Assembly (NCBI RefSeq): GCF_027920545.1 | Contig: NZ_CP115859.1 | Span: 1-64,000 of the forward strand | Length of the DNA stretch: 64,000 nucleotides | Origin: Chryseobacterium camelliae | GTDB lineage: Bacteria > Bacteroidota > Bacteroidia > Flavobacteriales > Weeksellaceae | Reading direction: 5' to 3' | Part shown: positions 41,772 through 50,615 of the stretch, in pieces | Numbering within the stretch: position 1 is the stretch's first letter | Layout of the letters: each line of letters opens with the position of its first letter | Notes under the pieces: model-generated | What the model was told of the DNA's origin: nothing | Database searches by the model: none | Seen by the model: only the letters and a program-made list of their open reading frames with translations | Translations under genes and position numbers: made by a program

Positions 41772-42935
41772 TTAGTAACTCATTTCTACAATTTTGTAAG
41801 CATCCTGCGGAGTCAGTTTTTTATATTCTCCTAAACCTACCCAGTTTCTGTCTGTGAAAGCTTTTTCTACTTTTTCAGCAGTTCCCTTATAATCTTCAGT
41901 ATATTCTGAAAGTTTAGTCTGAATATCTAAACTATGGAAGAATTCTTCCAGTTTTTTAATTCCGAGTTCTGCTTTTTCTTCTACAGAACCTTCCTTGATT
42001 CCCCAGACTCTTTCCGCATATTGAGCCAGTTTACCTTTTTTAGTTTCAAAATTGTAACGGTAATGCGAAGGAGCAATGATGGCAAGCGTTCTTGCGTGGT
42101 CAATTCCGAAATAGGCCGTTAATTCGTGCCCCATCGCATGAACTGCCCAGTCTGTAATCACGCCTTTCTGGATCAATCCGTTAAGAGCCATTGTACAGCA
42201 CCACATAAAGTTTCCGGCTGCTTCATAATTAAATTCATCGGCTAACACTTTCGGAGCAGTTTCCTGTAAGCTGATCAATATACTTTCAGCAATTCTTTCC
42301 TGTAAATCTGCTGAAGACGGAGCGGTCATATACTGTTCCAGCACATGAGTATAAGCATCCGTTAATCCGTTCACGATTTGATTTTTAGGAATAGACCTTA
42401 CCACTTCAGGATCTAAAACTGAAAATTGTGGAAAAAGTCCGGGACCTCCGGAAGAGAGTTTTTCATTGGTTTCTCTTCTTGAAATCACATATCCTGAATT
42501 CATTTCGGAACCGGTTGCCGGTAAGGTTAAAATACTTCCGAAAGGCATTCCTTCCCCTTCAAAAGTTCTTACCGATTTTTTAAGGATATCCCAAGGTTCA
42601 CCATTGTAGTTGGCCGCAGCAGAAAGAAATTTTGTTCCGTCAATTACAGAACCGCCTCCCACTGCCAATAGGAAAGTGATGCCTCTGTCTTTAATAGATT
42701 GTAGGGCATTCATTAAAACCTCATACTCAGGATTAGCAGGAATGCCTCCGAATTCATAGACATCATGATCTTTTAAAGCTTCTTTCACCTGATCGTAAAT
42801 ACCGTTGTTTTTGATGCTCCCGCCTCCGTAGATCATTAATATTTTTGCATCTTTAGGAATTTCGTTTGAAATCTTAGCAATTTCTCCTTTTCCGAAAAGT
42901 ATTTTTGTTGGGTTTTTAAACTCGAAATTAAGCAT
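41772..42935 (-). CDS. Iron-containing alcohol dehydrogenase (YqhD/butanol dehydrogenase type)
   Basis: A 387-residue cytoplasmic dehydrogenase that reduces aldehydes with NAD(P)H. The cofactor loop GGGSVIDGTKF is near residue 95; metal ligands are visible in DAYTHVLEQYM, WAVHAMGHELTAYFGIDHAR. The N terminus FEFKNPTKILFGKGEI and length fit YqhD-like NADPH-dependent reductases that detoxify short aldehydes. Single gene with repeats on its downstream side. Confidence 0.94.
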   Translation of the reverse strand: MLNFEFKNPTKILFGKGEIAKISNEIPKDAKILMIYGGGSIKNNGIYDQVKEALKDHDVYEFGGIPANPEYEVLMNALQSIKDRGITFLLAVGGGSVIDGTKFLSAAANYNGEPWDILKKSVRTFEGEGMPFGSILTLPATGSEMNSGYVISRRETNEKLSSGGPGLFPQFSVLDPEVVRSIPKNQIVNGLTDAYTHVLEQYMTAPSSADLQERIAESILISLQETAPKVLADEFNYEAAGNFMWCCTMALNGLIQKGVITDWAVHAMGHELTAYFGIDHARTLAIIAPSHYRYNFETKKGKLAQYAERVWGIKEGSVEEKAELGIKKLEEFFHSLDIQTKLSEYTEDYKGTAEKVEKAFTDRNWVGLGEYKKLTPQDAYKIVEMSY

Positions 42936-43061
42936 TGTTCTTATATTTTTGGTAGTCCAAATGTACGGAATGCTTTCTCAAAAAGAAGTTAAGATTATTT
43001 TAAAATTCCAATGATGATTTTAAGGTATACCTATTGAAATTTCGCTTTTATTTCTTCTAAA

Positions 43062-43238
43062 TTATAAATAGCCGGTATTCACTTCTTTTCCCGTTCTGTC
43101 AATAAAGCCGAATGTTCCTGAAGAGGTCTTTACCAATGCCCAATCTTTGTTATACTCATCATATTTATAAATTTTCTGATATTGAGCGAAACTCAACGGG
43201 CTGAAAAATACAAATGCTATTATGATTAAATTTCTCAT
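43062..43238 (-). CDS. Small secreted WG-repeat-like protein
   Basis: A 58-residue protein: a signal peptide (about 1-18, SFAQ) followed by one WG-type unit, DWALVKTSSGTFGFIDRTGK. WG repeats normally occur in tandem, so this is a minimal or truncated member. The start at 43238 is preferred over 43277 because it gives the signal peptide and avoids overlap with the upstream gene. Unknown function. Confidence 0.65.
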   Translation of the reverse strand: MRNLIIIAFVFFSPLSFAQYQKIYKYDEYNKDWALVKTSSGTFGFIDRTGKEVNTGYL

Positions 43239-43248
43239 TGAATTGAAT

Positions 43249-44061
43249 TTAATGTTTTTGGGGAGCGAGATATTCAAGAGCTTCGGGACCTTTCAGCATA
43301 GCTATAATAACCCCTAAAATAACCACAGCTATAAAAAGAAGAATTGCCCCAATTATTATTAAACCGATCAAAGCTAAAACCCGTAAAATAACAGCTTTTA
43401 AAGGTTTGTTGTTATAAAACTCTTTGAAAAAAAATACCAGTAATAATGGTGTTAAAAGCAAAGAAACCATACTGACATTGTAAAATGTTGCCGGTTGACC
43501 TTTTAAAAAGAAGAGTATGGGATAAAATAATATGATAAGCGACAGAGTATAAAACGAAAGAACATAAGAATTGATGACGATATGCTCGTAGTAATTGTGT
43601 CCCCATTTTTTGAAAGATAAATAAGTGAAAAAAGAAAAAAACGGAATAGATAACAGCATGATAAAAGAATTATATGATGTTATAAGCGACATATAATCAT
43701 GCATGAATTGAGAATTAGCCGCAGCAGCATATTTTTCACTTTGGAAATTTTTCACAACAACATCTGCCATTCCCAATATTTTATAGGAAATAAATGCGGA
43801 AATACCACTTAAGACGAATGCTAATAAAATCGGTTTATAATGATTGACTCTATTTCCGTCAATAAATTCACGGGCTGTTTTTCCCGGGTTTTTAAGGATA
43901 TTTTTTACGGAGTATAAAAAACCTTTATTCGTATGAATGAAAGTGTATTGCACTTCATCCCAGATATACTTTCTATCGATTCTTTTATATTTTTTTTGCC
44001 CGCAATTCCCGCAAAAATTGGTTGTAATGGGTTGACTGCAGTTGAGACAGTTTGATTCCAT
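43249..44061 (-). CDS. DUF3667 membrane protein with a zinc ribbon
   Basis: A 270-residue protein. The N-terminal CLNCSQPITTNFCGNCGQKK is a four-cysteine zinc ribbon; next come a basic stretch, DGNRVNHYKPILLAF and four to five membrane helices (to about residue 255). This is the DUF3667 layout common in Bacteroidetes; no function is known. It lies in a minus-strand run of small membrane and secreted genes. Confidence 0.82.
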   Translation of the reverse strand: MESNCLNCSQPITTNFCGNCGQKKYKRIDRKYIWDEVQYTFIHTNKGFLYSVKNILKNPGKTAREFIDGNRVNHYKPILLAFVLSGISAFISYKILGMADVVVKNFQSEKYAAAANSQFMHDYMSLITSYNSFIMLLSIPFFSFFTYLSFKKWGHNYYEHIVINSYVLSFYTLSLIILFYPILFFLKGQPATFYNVSMVSLLLTPLLLVFFFKEFYNNKPLKAVILRVLALIGLIIIGAILLFIAVVILGVIIAMLKGPEALEYLAPQKH

Positions 44062-44088
44062 GTTAAAAAGCTTTTAGAGATTTTACTA

Positions 44089-44337
44089 CTATTGAAGATT
44101 TCTGGACTTTATTTCCTGATTGATTTGTGTAAGGACAATAAGCGTAGGAAGTATAGTGATGAAACTGCCGATAGCAGGAGCAATGAGGACAAACTTTTTA
44201 GTGGAAACAGCCAGATAAAAAAGGATACAAAATGCAATCAGCAAAAGTATAGCCATCGCAATGGTAATACTTTGTACTCTTTTTTTCTGCGCATGGAGCT
44301 GCTCAAGTGTTAATTCTTTGAATTTTTGGTTTTTCAT
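44089..44337 (-). CDS. Two-helix small membrane protein
   Basis: An 82-residue protein: a basic cytoplasmic N terminus (LTLEQLHAQKKRVQSIT) and two membrane helices (about 24-45 and 50-70), with a short polar tail. It resembles the family labelled redox-active disulfide protein 2 in databases, yet no cysteine pair is present (one Cys only), so that name is not supported here. Possible partner of the adjacent DUF3667 protein. Confidence 0.65.
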   Translation of the reverse strand: MKNQKFKELTLEQLHAQKKRVQSITIAMAILLLIAFCILFYLAVSTKKFVLIAPAIGSFITILPTLIVLTQINQEIKSRNLQ

Positions 44338-44473
44338 AGTTTTGTAAAATAGTAAAAACGAAACTATTAAAAAACGAGTAGAAAAACAAAATTAAATTCA
44401 GTTAATGTTGATGAATATGGAAAAATAGTTTGTTTTTATATTGGATTGTGATATTTTATTCAGGCAATGGCTG

Positions 44474-45073
44474 TTATTGGCAATCACTGCTTTTAAAATA
44501 AATTCCTTTACTTTTTGAGTCGATTTTGCCGGTTTTTCGGTTAATCTTAACTAAAAATGATTCTTTTGTAAACGGACAATTTTTTGATTTTGAAAGATAC
44601 ACGGTGATATAATGGTCTTCAATTTTATAAGCTCCACCAGATATATTTAAAGAATCAACTGTAAAACCATAGGTTTGAGCCACTAAAATAGCTTCCGGAA
44701 GATTATCAACAGTGCCTATGAAATTTCTAAGCTGCTGTTCGGTCGAGAAATATTTTGACTGACTGTTTTCGCAGGCAATAAGATATGAAAAGCAGTTTTC
44801 TCCCAGGCATTTCTGGAAAAAACCTTTTTCCGGAGCGGGATCGTTAATGGTCATGTATTCCGGTGCCTGACTTTCATAAATAATGGCTTTGTCCGGATCC
44901 GGATTGTTATGAAATACAGACCAATACTCATATTTTTTATCAGGAACGATAAAAGGATAAAGCAGTTCAGTACTGTCTAGAATTTCAGGGATTTTTTTGA
45001 AATCAGACGGAACGGCAAGTTGGGAAAGGAATAAACCGGGTAACAGACATGCAATGATTGAAACAATTCTCAT
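44474..45073 (-). CDS. Secreted protein of unknown function
   Basis: A 199-residue protein with a signal peptide (about 1-18, FLSQ). Seen: KYEYWSVFHNNPDPDKAIIY, six cysteines in the mature part suggesting disulfides, and a strand-rich C-terminal region (DHYITVYLSKSK, SFLVKINRKTGKI) like the peptidase-propeptide-type PepSY fold. The start at 45073 gives the signal peptide; the longer frame to 45142 overlaps the upstream gene. Not recognised. Confidence 0.65.
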   Translation of the reverse strand: MRIVSIIACLLPGLFLSQLAVPSDFKKIPEILDSTELLYPFIVPDKKYEYWSVFHNNPDPDKAIIYESQAPEYMTINDPAPEKGFFQKCLGENCFSYLIACENSQSKYFSTEQQLRNFIGTVDNLPEAILVAQTYGFTVDSLNISGGAYKIEDHYITVYLSKSKNCPFTKESFLVKINRKTGKIDSKSKGIYFKSSDCQ

Positions 45074-45107
45074 ACGTATTTTCTCAGATACATTCATACC
45101 AATTAAA

Positions 45108-45512
45108 CTACTTGAATACAATTTTGTAATATCCTTTATCATCTGTTACATCTATGTTGACCCCCGTAAACGTTAGCTTATTGATTTGATAGCCGTCACA
45201 ACCTCCTTTAAATTCCGATGACTGAATTGAAAAATCAAAATTTTTAAGATTAGAGCTGAATTTATAGTTTTTTGTTCCATTATAAGCGCCCACATTTTCT
45301 AAAATGATTTTATCATCAGAAGTTTTGGTCAGCTGTATAGCAGTTTGGTTTTCTTCCACAATCGAATAAGAAGTCAGAGTTCCGTTGGCAATCAGGTTTT
45401 CATCATTGGAATTAACGAATTCAAAAACGATCGGTTGGGGAGCATTATAGCACTCTTCACCACAAGCGGTGAAAAGAAATGTTATAAGAAGGAATATGAA
45501 TATTTTTTTCAT
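45108..45512 (-). CDS. Lipoprotein of unknown function
   Basis: A 134-residue lipoprotein (lipobox LFTAC, Cys17). The mature part is a small all-beta domain with GEECYNAPQPIVFEF and a second Cys in FKGGCDGYQINKL. It lies upstream of the 199-residue secreted gene on the same strand, 34 nt apart, so both are probably co-expressed. Confidence 0.7.
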   Translation of the reverse strand: MKKIFIFLLITFLFTACGEECYNAPQPIVFEFVNSNDENLIANGTLTSYSIVEENQTAIQLTKTSDDKIILENVGAYNGTKNYKFSSNLKNFDFSIQSSEFKGGCDGYQINKLTFTGVNIDVTDDKGYYKIVFK

Positions 45513-45579
45513 TGGATTAATTTCTGTGAGAAGTAAAATTAATCATTAAAATGTTGTATTCAAAATTCTATGATTTAAA

Positions 45580-46896
45580 CTAATCGATTTCATATGGGTT
45601 GCCGATTTTTGCCTTTATCTTGTCTGTATAAGAAATGGCAATTTCATCAGGATTAAAAATACTGTAAGAAGAAAGAAGATCGTGAGCATACCACCGGATT
45701 TTCCAATTTTCATCTTTGGTCATTTTTACCATTTTTTGAATGATACTGCTGCTTTTGTTAATATCTTCCTCGTCTAACCATAAATCTATGAAAGTAAGGG
45801 CTTTTAATCTGATTTTGTCATGGGTGTTACTAAGTTCCTGATACAAATAATCGATAACTTTTCGAGAAGATTTTGAAGATTCTGCATCATAGAATATTTC
45901 GTCTAAAACAGTGAAAATATTTGTAGGGTCAGAGCTTTTTTTAGCAATTTCAAAAAGTCTTATAAACTCACCGGTAAGAAAATCTCTCCAAGATTCTCCG
46001 TCTTCAGATAATGCATAATAAATAGAATCCAGATTAGTGTCTTCAAAATTTGCGATGCTTTCACAGTAAGATCTTAATTGATCAGAGTTGTTTTTAGCAA
46101 GGGTTCTAATATTTTCAAAACCTTTGCTCAATTCTTTTTCTTCTAAAGAATATAATGCATCTAATTTCAAAATGTTTTCAAAAGCTGAAAAATCTGTTTC
46201 AGCCGGCTTATTGAAATAATCTCCGGAATTTACTTTTTGTGTTTGCTCTTTATAAAGTTTTAGATATTGTTCAATACAATATTCTGGAGTATCTAAATCA
46301 TCTAGTTTCAATTCGATATTACTGTTTTTATGGTAAAGAGACAGGTATTTTATATCAATTGGATGTTTTGTATTTCCTGATCTTTCTTTTTTTATAATGA
46401 TTTTTTCATTTTTGATGTCATTCCAAATCATTTTCTGAGAATTGACAGTAATTCCGTTGTTACCGATAACCAAAACATCTTTTTCCAAACTTTTTTTGAT
46501 CGTTTTTACAATTTTAATAGCATAATGAAGCGTAATATAAAGAGAAATACCAATTAAAAAGTAATCTCCCCTTTTGTATTTTGCATAATCTAATCCTACA
46601 ATGCTGATAAAATAAATCCCGAGTATGATGAAGATAAAATTACCGAGTATATTAATCAGTAAGTAGGATTTTGAATACCTGATATTGACTTCAGAAGAAA
46701 GCTTATTGGCATCAATAATAAGATTTTTATTTTTACTATATGAATATTCCAAAGCAGCACATAATACAGATATTAAAGCTCCAATACTTAAAATTATCGT
46801 GAAAAAGTTTTTATGGTTAAAAAAGTAGACTGCTAAAGCTAAACAAACTATTGTTAAAATAGAAAATATTACAGTTCCGTACTTTTGCTTTATCAT
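45580..46896 (-). CDS. Membrane protein with a C-terminal HEAT-like region
   Basis: A 438-residue protein. Four hydrophobic helices lie in the first 130 residues, followed by a PH-like strand region (VLVIGNNGITVNSQKMIWND) and a soluble helical C-terminal part (about 235-435) whose helix pairs, such as DKIRLKALTFIDLWLDEEDI and NWKIRWYAHDLLSSY, look like HEAT repeats. Not recognised; a scaffold or immunity-type role is conceivable. Confidence 0.65.
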   Translation of the reverse strand: MIKQKYGTVIFSILTIVCLALAVYFFNHKNFFTIILSIGALISVLCAALEYSYSKNKNLIIDANKLSSEVNIRYSKSYLLINILGNFIFIILGIYFISIVGLDYAKYKRGDYFLIGISLYITLHYAIKIVKTIKKSLEKDVLVIGNNGITVNSQKMIWNDIKNEKIIIKKERSGNTKHPIDIKYLSLYHKNSNIELKLDDLDTPEYCIEQYLKLYKEQTQKVNSGDYFNKPAETDFSAFENILKLDALYSLEEKELSKGFENIRTLAKNNSDQLRSYCESIANFEDTNLDSIYYALSEDGESWRDFLTGEFIRLFEIAKKSSDPTNIFTVLDEIFYDAESSKSSRKVIDYLYQELSNTHDKIRLKALTFIDLWLDEEDINKSSSIIQKMVKMTKDENWKIRWYAHDLLSSYSIFNPDEIAISYTDKIKAKIGNPYEID

Positions 46897-47020
46897 GTTT
46901 ATTTAAGTTTAAACGAAGATAGGGTTTAAGTTCAATTTTGTATCTTTTTTGAAAAAAAATATTCATAAAATTTTAATTATTTTTAATGTAAAAACAGGAT
47001 TAATTCAAACCAAAATCTCC

Positions 47021-47028
47021 TACATTTG
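47021..47028 (+). promoter_or_regulatory. Promoter of ppc, implying a leaderless mRNA
   Basis: TACATTTG ends 4 nt before the ATG at 47033. Confidence 0.65.
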
Positions 47029-47032
47029 TTAT

Positions 47033-49567
47033 ATGATACACGACCAACGCGCAGAAAAATTCAGGCAGATGGTGGAAAATAAATTCCAGATCTACAATTC
47101 ATTATTTATGAGCCTGCCTTATGATAAGATGACCAATATTGGGATGCTTCTTCCGTTTTTATATGAAGAAAGCAAAACAGGGTATGAAGCCGGAAAGACT
47201 CCCGAAGAAATCTTAGAAGAATTTTTTAAACATCATACCGACTTACAGACGGACGAGCAGAAGCTAGAGCTGCTTTTTAAAATTATACAATATATTGAGC
47301 GTCAGGTGGTGTTATTCGATAGTATTGAGGACGCCGCTTTCCCTGTACTGCATTCTGAAAGTGATAACGGAACCGTGACCAATCTGTTTGAACGTTCATT
47401 GCAGGATCATAAGCTCGAAGAGGTACGGGAAAAATTAAAGGATTTTATGGTAAAAGTCGTTTTTACTGCGCATCCTACCCAGTTTTATCCCAGTTCGGTA
47501 CAGAGAATCCTTCATGATCTGAGAAATGCAATTACCACAGATTCTATCACCAATATCGATATGTTGCTGCAGCAATTGGGAAAGACACCGTTTGTAAACA
47601 AAGAAAAACCGACTCCTATTGATGAGGCGATGAGCATCATTTATTATTTACGATATGTGTATTATGACACGATAGGAGAGCTTTTTACCAAAATAAAATC
47701 GGCATTCGGAAACGATCATTTTCATCTTCATGAAGATCTTATTCAGTTAGGTTTCTGGCCGGGAGGTGACCGCGACGGAAATCCTTTTGTCACGGCTGAA
47801 GTCACAAAAAGGGTGGCGGAAGAATTGCGGTCTGCTATTTTGAAGGCATATTATAATAATCTTAAACTGGTAAGAAGAAGATTAAGTTTCAGAGGAGTTT
47901 CCGAAGTGTTGGGAGTATTGAGTGCGGAATTATATACCGCTATTTTCAGAAATGAAAAAATTGAGGCAGAAGATATTATTAAAAGATTGGAGGAAGCTGA
48001 AGAAATTCTGGTTACTCAACACAATTCCTTATTTATCAATTTATTGACGGAATTTAAAGATCGAGTTAAAATTTTCGGAACGCACTTCGCAACATTGGAT
48101 ATAAGGCAGGACAGCAGAATTCATCAGAAGGTGATTGATGGAGTTTTTACTAAAACGTACGGAACTATTGAAGCAAGTAGCGAAGATAAGTTCAATCGAC
48201 TGATCCAAATCTCAGAAAAAGTAAATCCGGATGACTTTGAGGATATTGTAAAAGATACCCTGCTTACGGTTTTTCAAATTACAGAAATTCAGCAGATGAA
48301 CGGTTTGAGAGGAATGAATCGTTATATTATTTCAAACTCGGATGCTGTAAAGGATGTGATGAATGTATATGCCTTCTTCAAAATCTGCGGTTACCGGGAT
48401 GAAGATATTAATATGGATATCGTTCCGCTTTTTGAAACCATGGAAGGGCTGGATAACGCTGAAAAAGTAATGAACGAACTATACCAAAATCCGGTGTATA
48501 AAAAACATCTTGAAAAGAGAGGAAATCAGCAAACCATAATGCTCGGTTTTTCAGACGGAACAAAAGACGGAGGTTATCTGAAAGCAAACTGGGAAATCTA
48601 TAAAGCGAAAGAAGTGCTTACAAAACTTTCCGAACAAAACGGAATTAAAGTCGTTTTCTTCGATGGTAGAGGAGGTCCGCCTGCAAGGGGAGGAGGGAAA
48701 ACCCACGATTTCTATGCCTCTCAGGGAAAAACAATTGCCAATAACAAGATCGAATTAACGATTCAGGGACAAACCATTACCAGTATTTTTGGAAATAAAG
48801 AACAGGCAAAATACAATTTCGAACAGCTTCTGACAGCCGGAGTGGAGAATGATGTTTTTAAAAATGCTAAAAAAGACCTCACAGAAAAAGAAAGAGCTTT
48901 AATTATTGAGCTGGCGGATATCAGTTATCAGAAATATTCAGATCTGAAAGCGCATCCAATGTTTGTTCCTTATCTTCAGGAAATGAGTACACTTGAATAC
49001 TACGGGAAAACCAATATCGGTAGCCGTCCGTCAAAAAGAGGAGGAGGAAATGAATTGAAATTCGAAGATTTGAGAGCGATTCCTTTTGTAGGATCATGGT
49101 CGCAATTAAAACAAAATGTTCCCGGATTCTTTGGATTTGGGTTTGCTATTCAGAAAATGAAAGAACAAGGAAGATTTGAAGAAGTGAAAGAATTGTACAA
49201 AGGCTCGGATTTCTTTAAAACTTTAGTTTTAAACTCGATGATGAGTATGAATAAATCATATTTCCCATTGACTTCTTACATCAAAGATAATCCGAAATTC
49301 GGGGTATTTTGGAATATTTTATTTGACGAATATCAATTGTCTAAAGAAATGATGTTGGAAGTTACAGGATTTACAATGCTTCAGGAAGAAGATCCTTTAT
49401 CCCGAAAATCAGTGATGATTCGTGAGAAGATTGTCCTTCCATTATTAAGTATTCAGCAGTATGCATTGATGAAAATTCAAAAAGGAGAAGGTGATCTGGA
49501 AGCGTATGGAAAACTGGTGACAAGATCTCTATTCGGGAATATTAATGCGAGCAGGAATTCTGCGTAA
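47033..49567 (+). CDS. ppc: Phosphoenolpyruvate carboxylase
   Basis: An 844-residue enzyme forming oxaloacetate from PEP and bicarbonate to refill the TCA cycle. Signatures: VVFTAHPTQFYPS near residue 150, FWPGGDRDGNPFVT, GFSDGTKDGGYL (in place of the usual SDSAKDAG) and FFDGRGGPPARGGGKTH. It is shorter than typical (about 880-930), and the C terminus reads NASRNSA rather than the usual QNTG. The start at 47033 is set by the promoter 4 nt upstream; the in-frame ATG at 46949 lies before it. Confidence 0.95.
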   Translation: MIHDQRAEKFRQMVENKFQIYNSLFMSLPYDKMTNIGMLLPFLYEESKTGYEAGKTPEEILEEFFKHHTDLQTDEQKLELLFKIIQYIERQVVLFDSIEDAAFPVLHSESDNGTVTNLFERSLQDHKLEEVREKLKDFMVKVVFTAHPTQFYPSSVQRILHDLRNAITTDSITNIDMLLQQLGKTPFVNKEKPTPIDEAMSIIYYLRYVYYDTIGELFTKIKSAFGNDHFHLHEDLIQLGFWPGGDRDGNPFVTAEVTKRVAEELRSAILKAYYNNLKLVRRRLSFRGVSEVLGVLSAELYTAIFRNEKIEAEDIIKRLEEAEEILVTQHNSLFINLLTEFKDRVKIFGTHFATLDIRQDSRIHQKVIDGVFTKTYGTIEASSEDKFNRLIQISEKVNPDDFEDIVKDTLLTVFQITEIQQMNGLRGMNRYIISNSDAVKDVMNVYAFFKICGYRDEDINMDIVPLFETMEGLDNAEKVMNELYQNPVYKKHLEKRGNQQTIMLGFSDGTKDGGYLKANWEIYKAKEVLTKLSEQNGIKVVFFDGRGGPPARGGGKTHDFYASQGKTIANNKIELTIQGQTITSIFGNKEQAKYNFEQLLTAGVENDVFKNAKKDLTEKERALIIELADISYQKYSDLKAHPMFVPYLQEMSTLEYYGKTNIGSRPSKRGGGNELKFEDLRAIPFVGSWSQLKQNVPGFFGFGFAIQKMKEQGRFEEVKELYKGSDFFKTLVLNSMMSMNKSYFPLTSYIKDNPKFGVFWNILFDEYQLSKEMMLEVTGFTMLQEEDPLSRKSVMIREKIVLPLLSIQQYALMKIQKGEGDLEAYGKLVTRSLFGNINASRNSA

Positions 49568-49654
49568 AATAAATATTTTCTGCGTTTGTATAAAAAATAT
49601 TAAAACTATCCGTACTTTCGGGTAGTTTTTTTATGACCTCATTTTAAAATATTT

Positions 49655-50569
49655 ATGAAACTTAAATTTCTTTTTACACTTTTTATTGTTTTTTCTATTT
49701 CAACTTTCGCTCAGCAACCGGAAAAAATCACTTTCAAAAACACTCCCAACTTTTATTATAAAATACTTCCGGAAGGTAAACCTGAAGGAATGATTATTAT
49801 TCTGCCCGGCAGTGGAGAAAGTCCTGAAAGAGTAATGAATCAAATTTATCTGGATGAATTAGCGGTCGAAAAAAAACTTATTGTGGTTTTCCCAAGTTTT
49901 GATGATGGAGATTTTAAAATGAATATTGAACAAAAGTTTTTAGACCGAATTGCAAAAGATATTGTAGAAAAGTATAAAATATCGAAAGATAAAATTGCAA
50001 TTGGAGGTTTGTCTTATGGGGGAATGTTGGCGGTAAAATATGCGGAAATGGCGGTGAGAGATAAGAACACTTACTTCACTCCTAATTCAATCTTTGCTCT
50101 TGATCCTCCTTTAGACTATGAAAAAATATATTATCAGTTACATCGTGATATAGAAAGAAATTTTTCTGAAGCTGCTGTAAATGAAGCGAAAAGTTTCAGT
50201 AAAGAAATGATTGAGGCACTTGGCTATCCGGATAAAAACAAAGAGAATTATATCAAAGAATCTATGTTTTTATACACTGAAAAAGATGGTGGAAATGCTA
50301 AATATCTGATGAATATTCCTGTTTTGATATATACAGAGCCTGCAATTATGTGGCAGATGAATAATAGGGGAAGAGATTTATATGATACAAATTGTATCAG
50401 TATTACCGCTATGATGAATTTATTAAAATTGAAAGGACATAAGAATGCAGATTTAATCATTGTGAATGACAGAGGCGTTAGACCGGAAGGTTTCAGGCAT
50501 CCTCATTCTTGGAGTATTATGGATCCTGAAGAATGCCTTAATTGGATTTTAAAACATTTGAATCAATAA
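49655..50569 (+). CDS. Secreted alpha/beta hydrolase
   Basis: A 304-residue protein with a signal peptide (about 1-19, TFAQ). The alpha/beta-hydrolase core is clear: the first strand MIIILPGSGESPE with oxyanion glycine, the nucleophile elbow GLSYGGM (Ser), and a late His in FRHPHSW as likely catalytic base. Esterase or peptidase activity is probable; the substrate is unknown. Single gene with terminator. Confidence 0.85.
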   Translation: MKLKFLFTLFIVFSISTFAQQPEKITFKNTPNFYYKILPEGKPEGMIIILPGSGESPERVMNQIYLDELAVEKKLIVVFPSFDDGDFKMNIEQKFLDRIAKDIVEKYKISKDKIAIGGLSYGGMLAVKYAEMAVRDKNTYFTPNSIFALDPPLDYEKIYYQLHRDIERNFSEAAVNEAKSFSKEMIEALGYPDKNKENYIKESMFLYTEKDGGNAKYLMNIPVLIYTEPAIMWQMNNRGRDLYDTNCISITAMMNLLKLKGHKNADLIIVNDRGVRPEGFRHPHSWSIMDPEECLNWILKHLNQ

Positions 50570-50578
50570 TTAAAATAA

Positions 50579-50612
50579 AAAGGGCTGTTCAATGTATTTT
50601 GAACAGCTCTTT
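50579..50612. terminator. Bidirectional terminator
   Basis: AAAGGGCTGTTCAA and TTGAACAGCTCTTT pair over 14 bp (one G-T) with a 6-nt loop, between convergent genes. Confidence 0.9.
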
Positions 50613-50615
50613 TTA

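Noticed and set aside
46949..47032. N-terminal extension of PEP carboxylase
   Set aside because: The extra 28 residues are AT-driven, lie upstream of the promoter box at 47021 and have no counterpart in the family.
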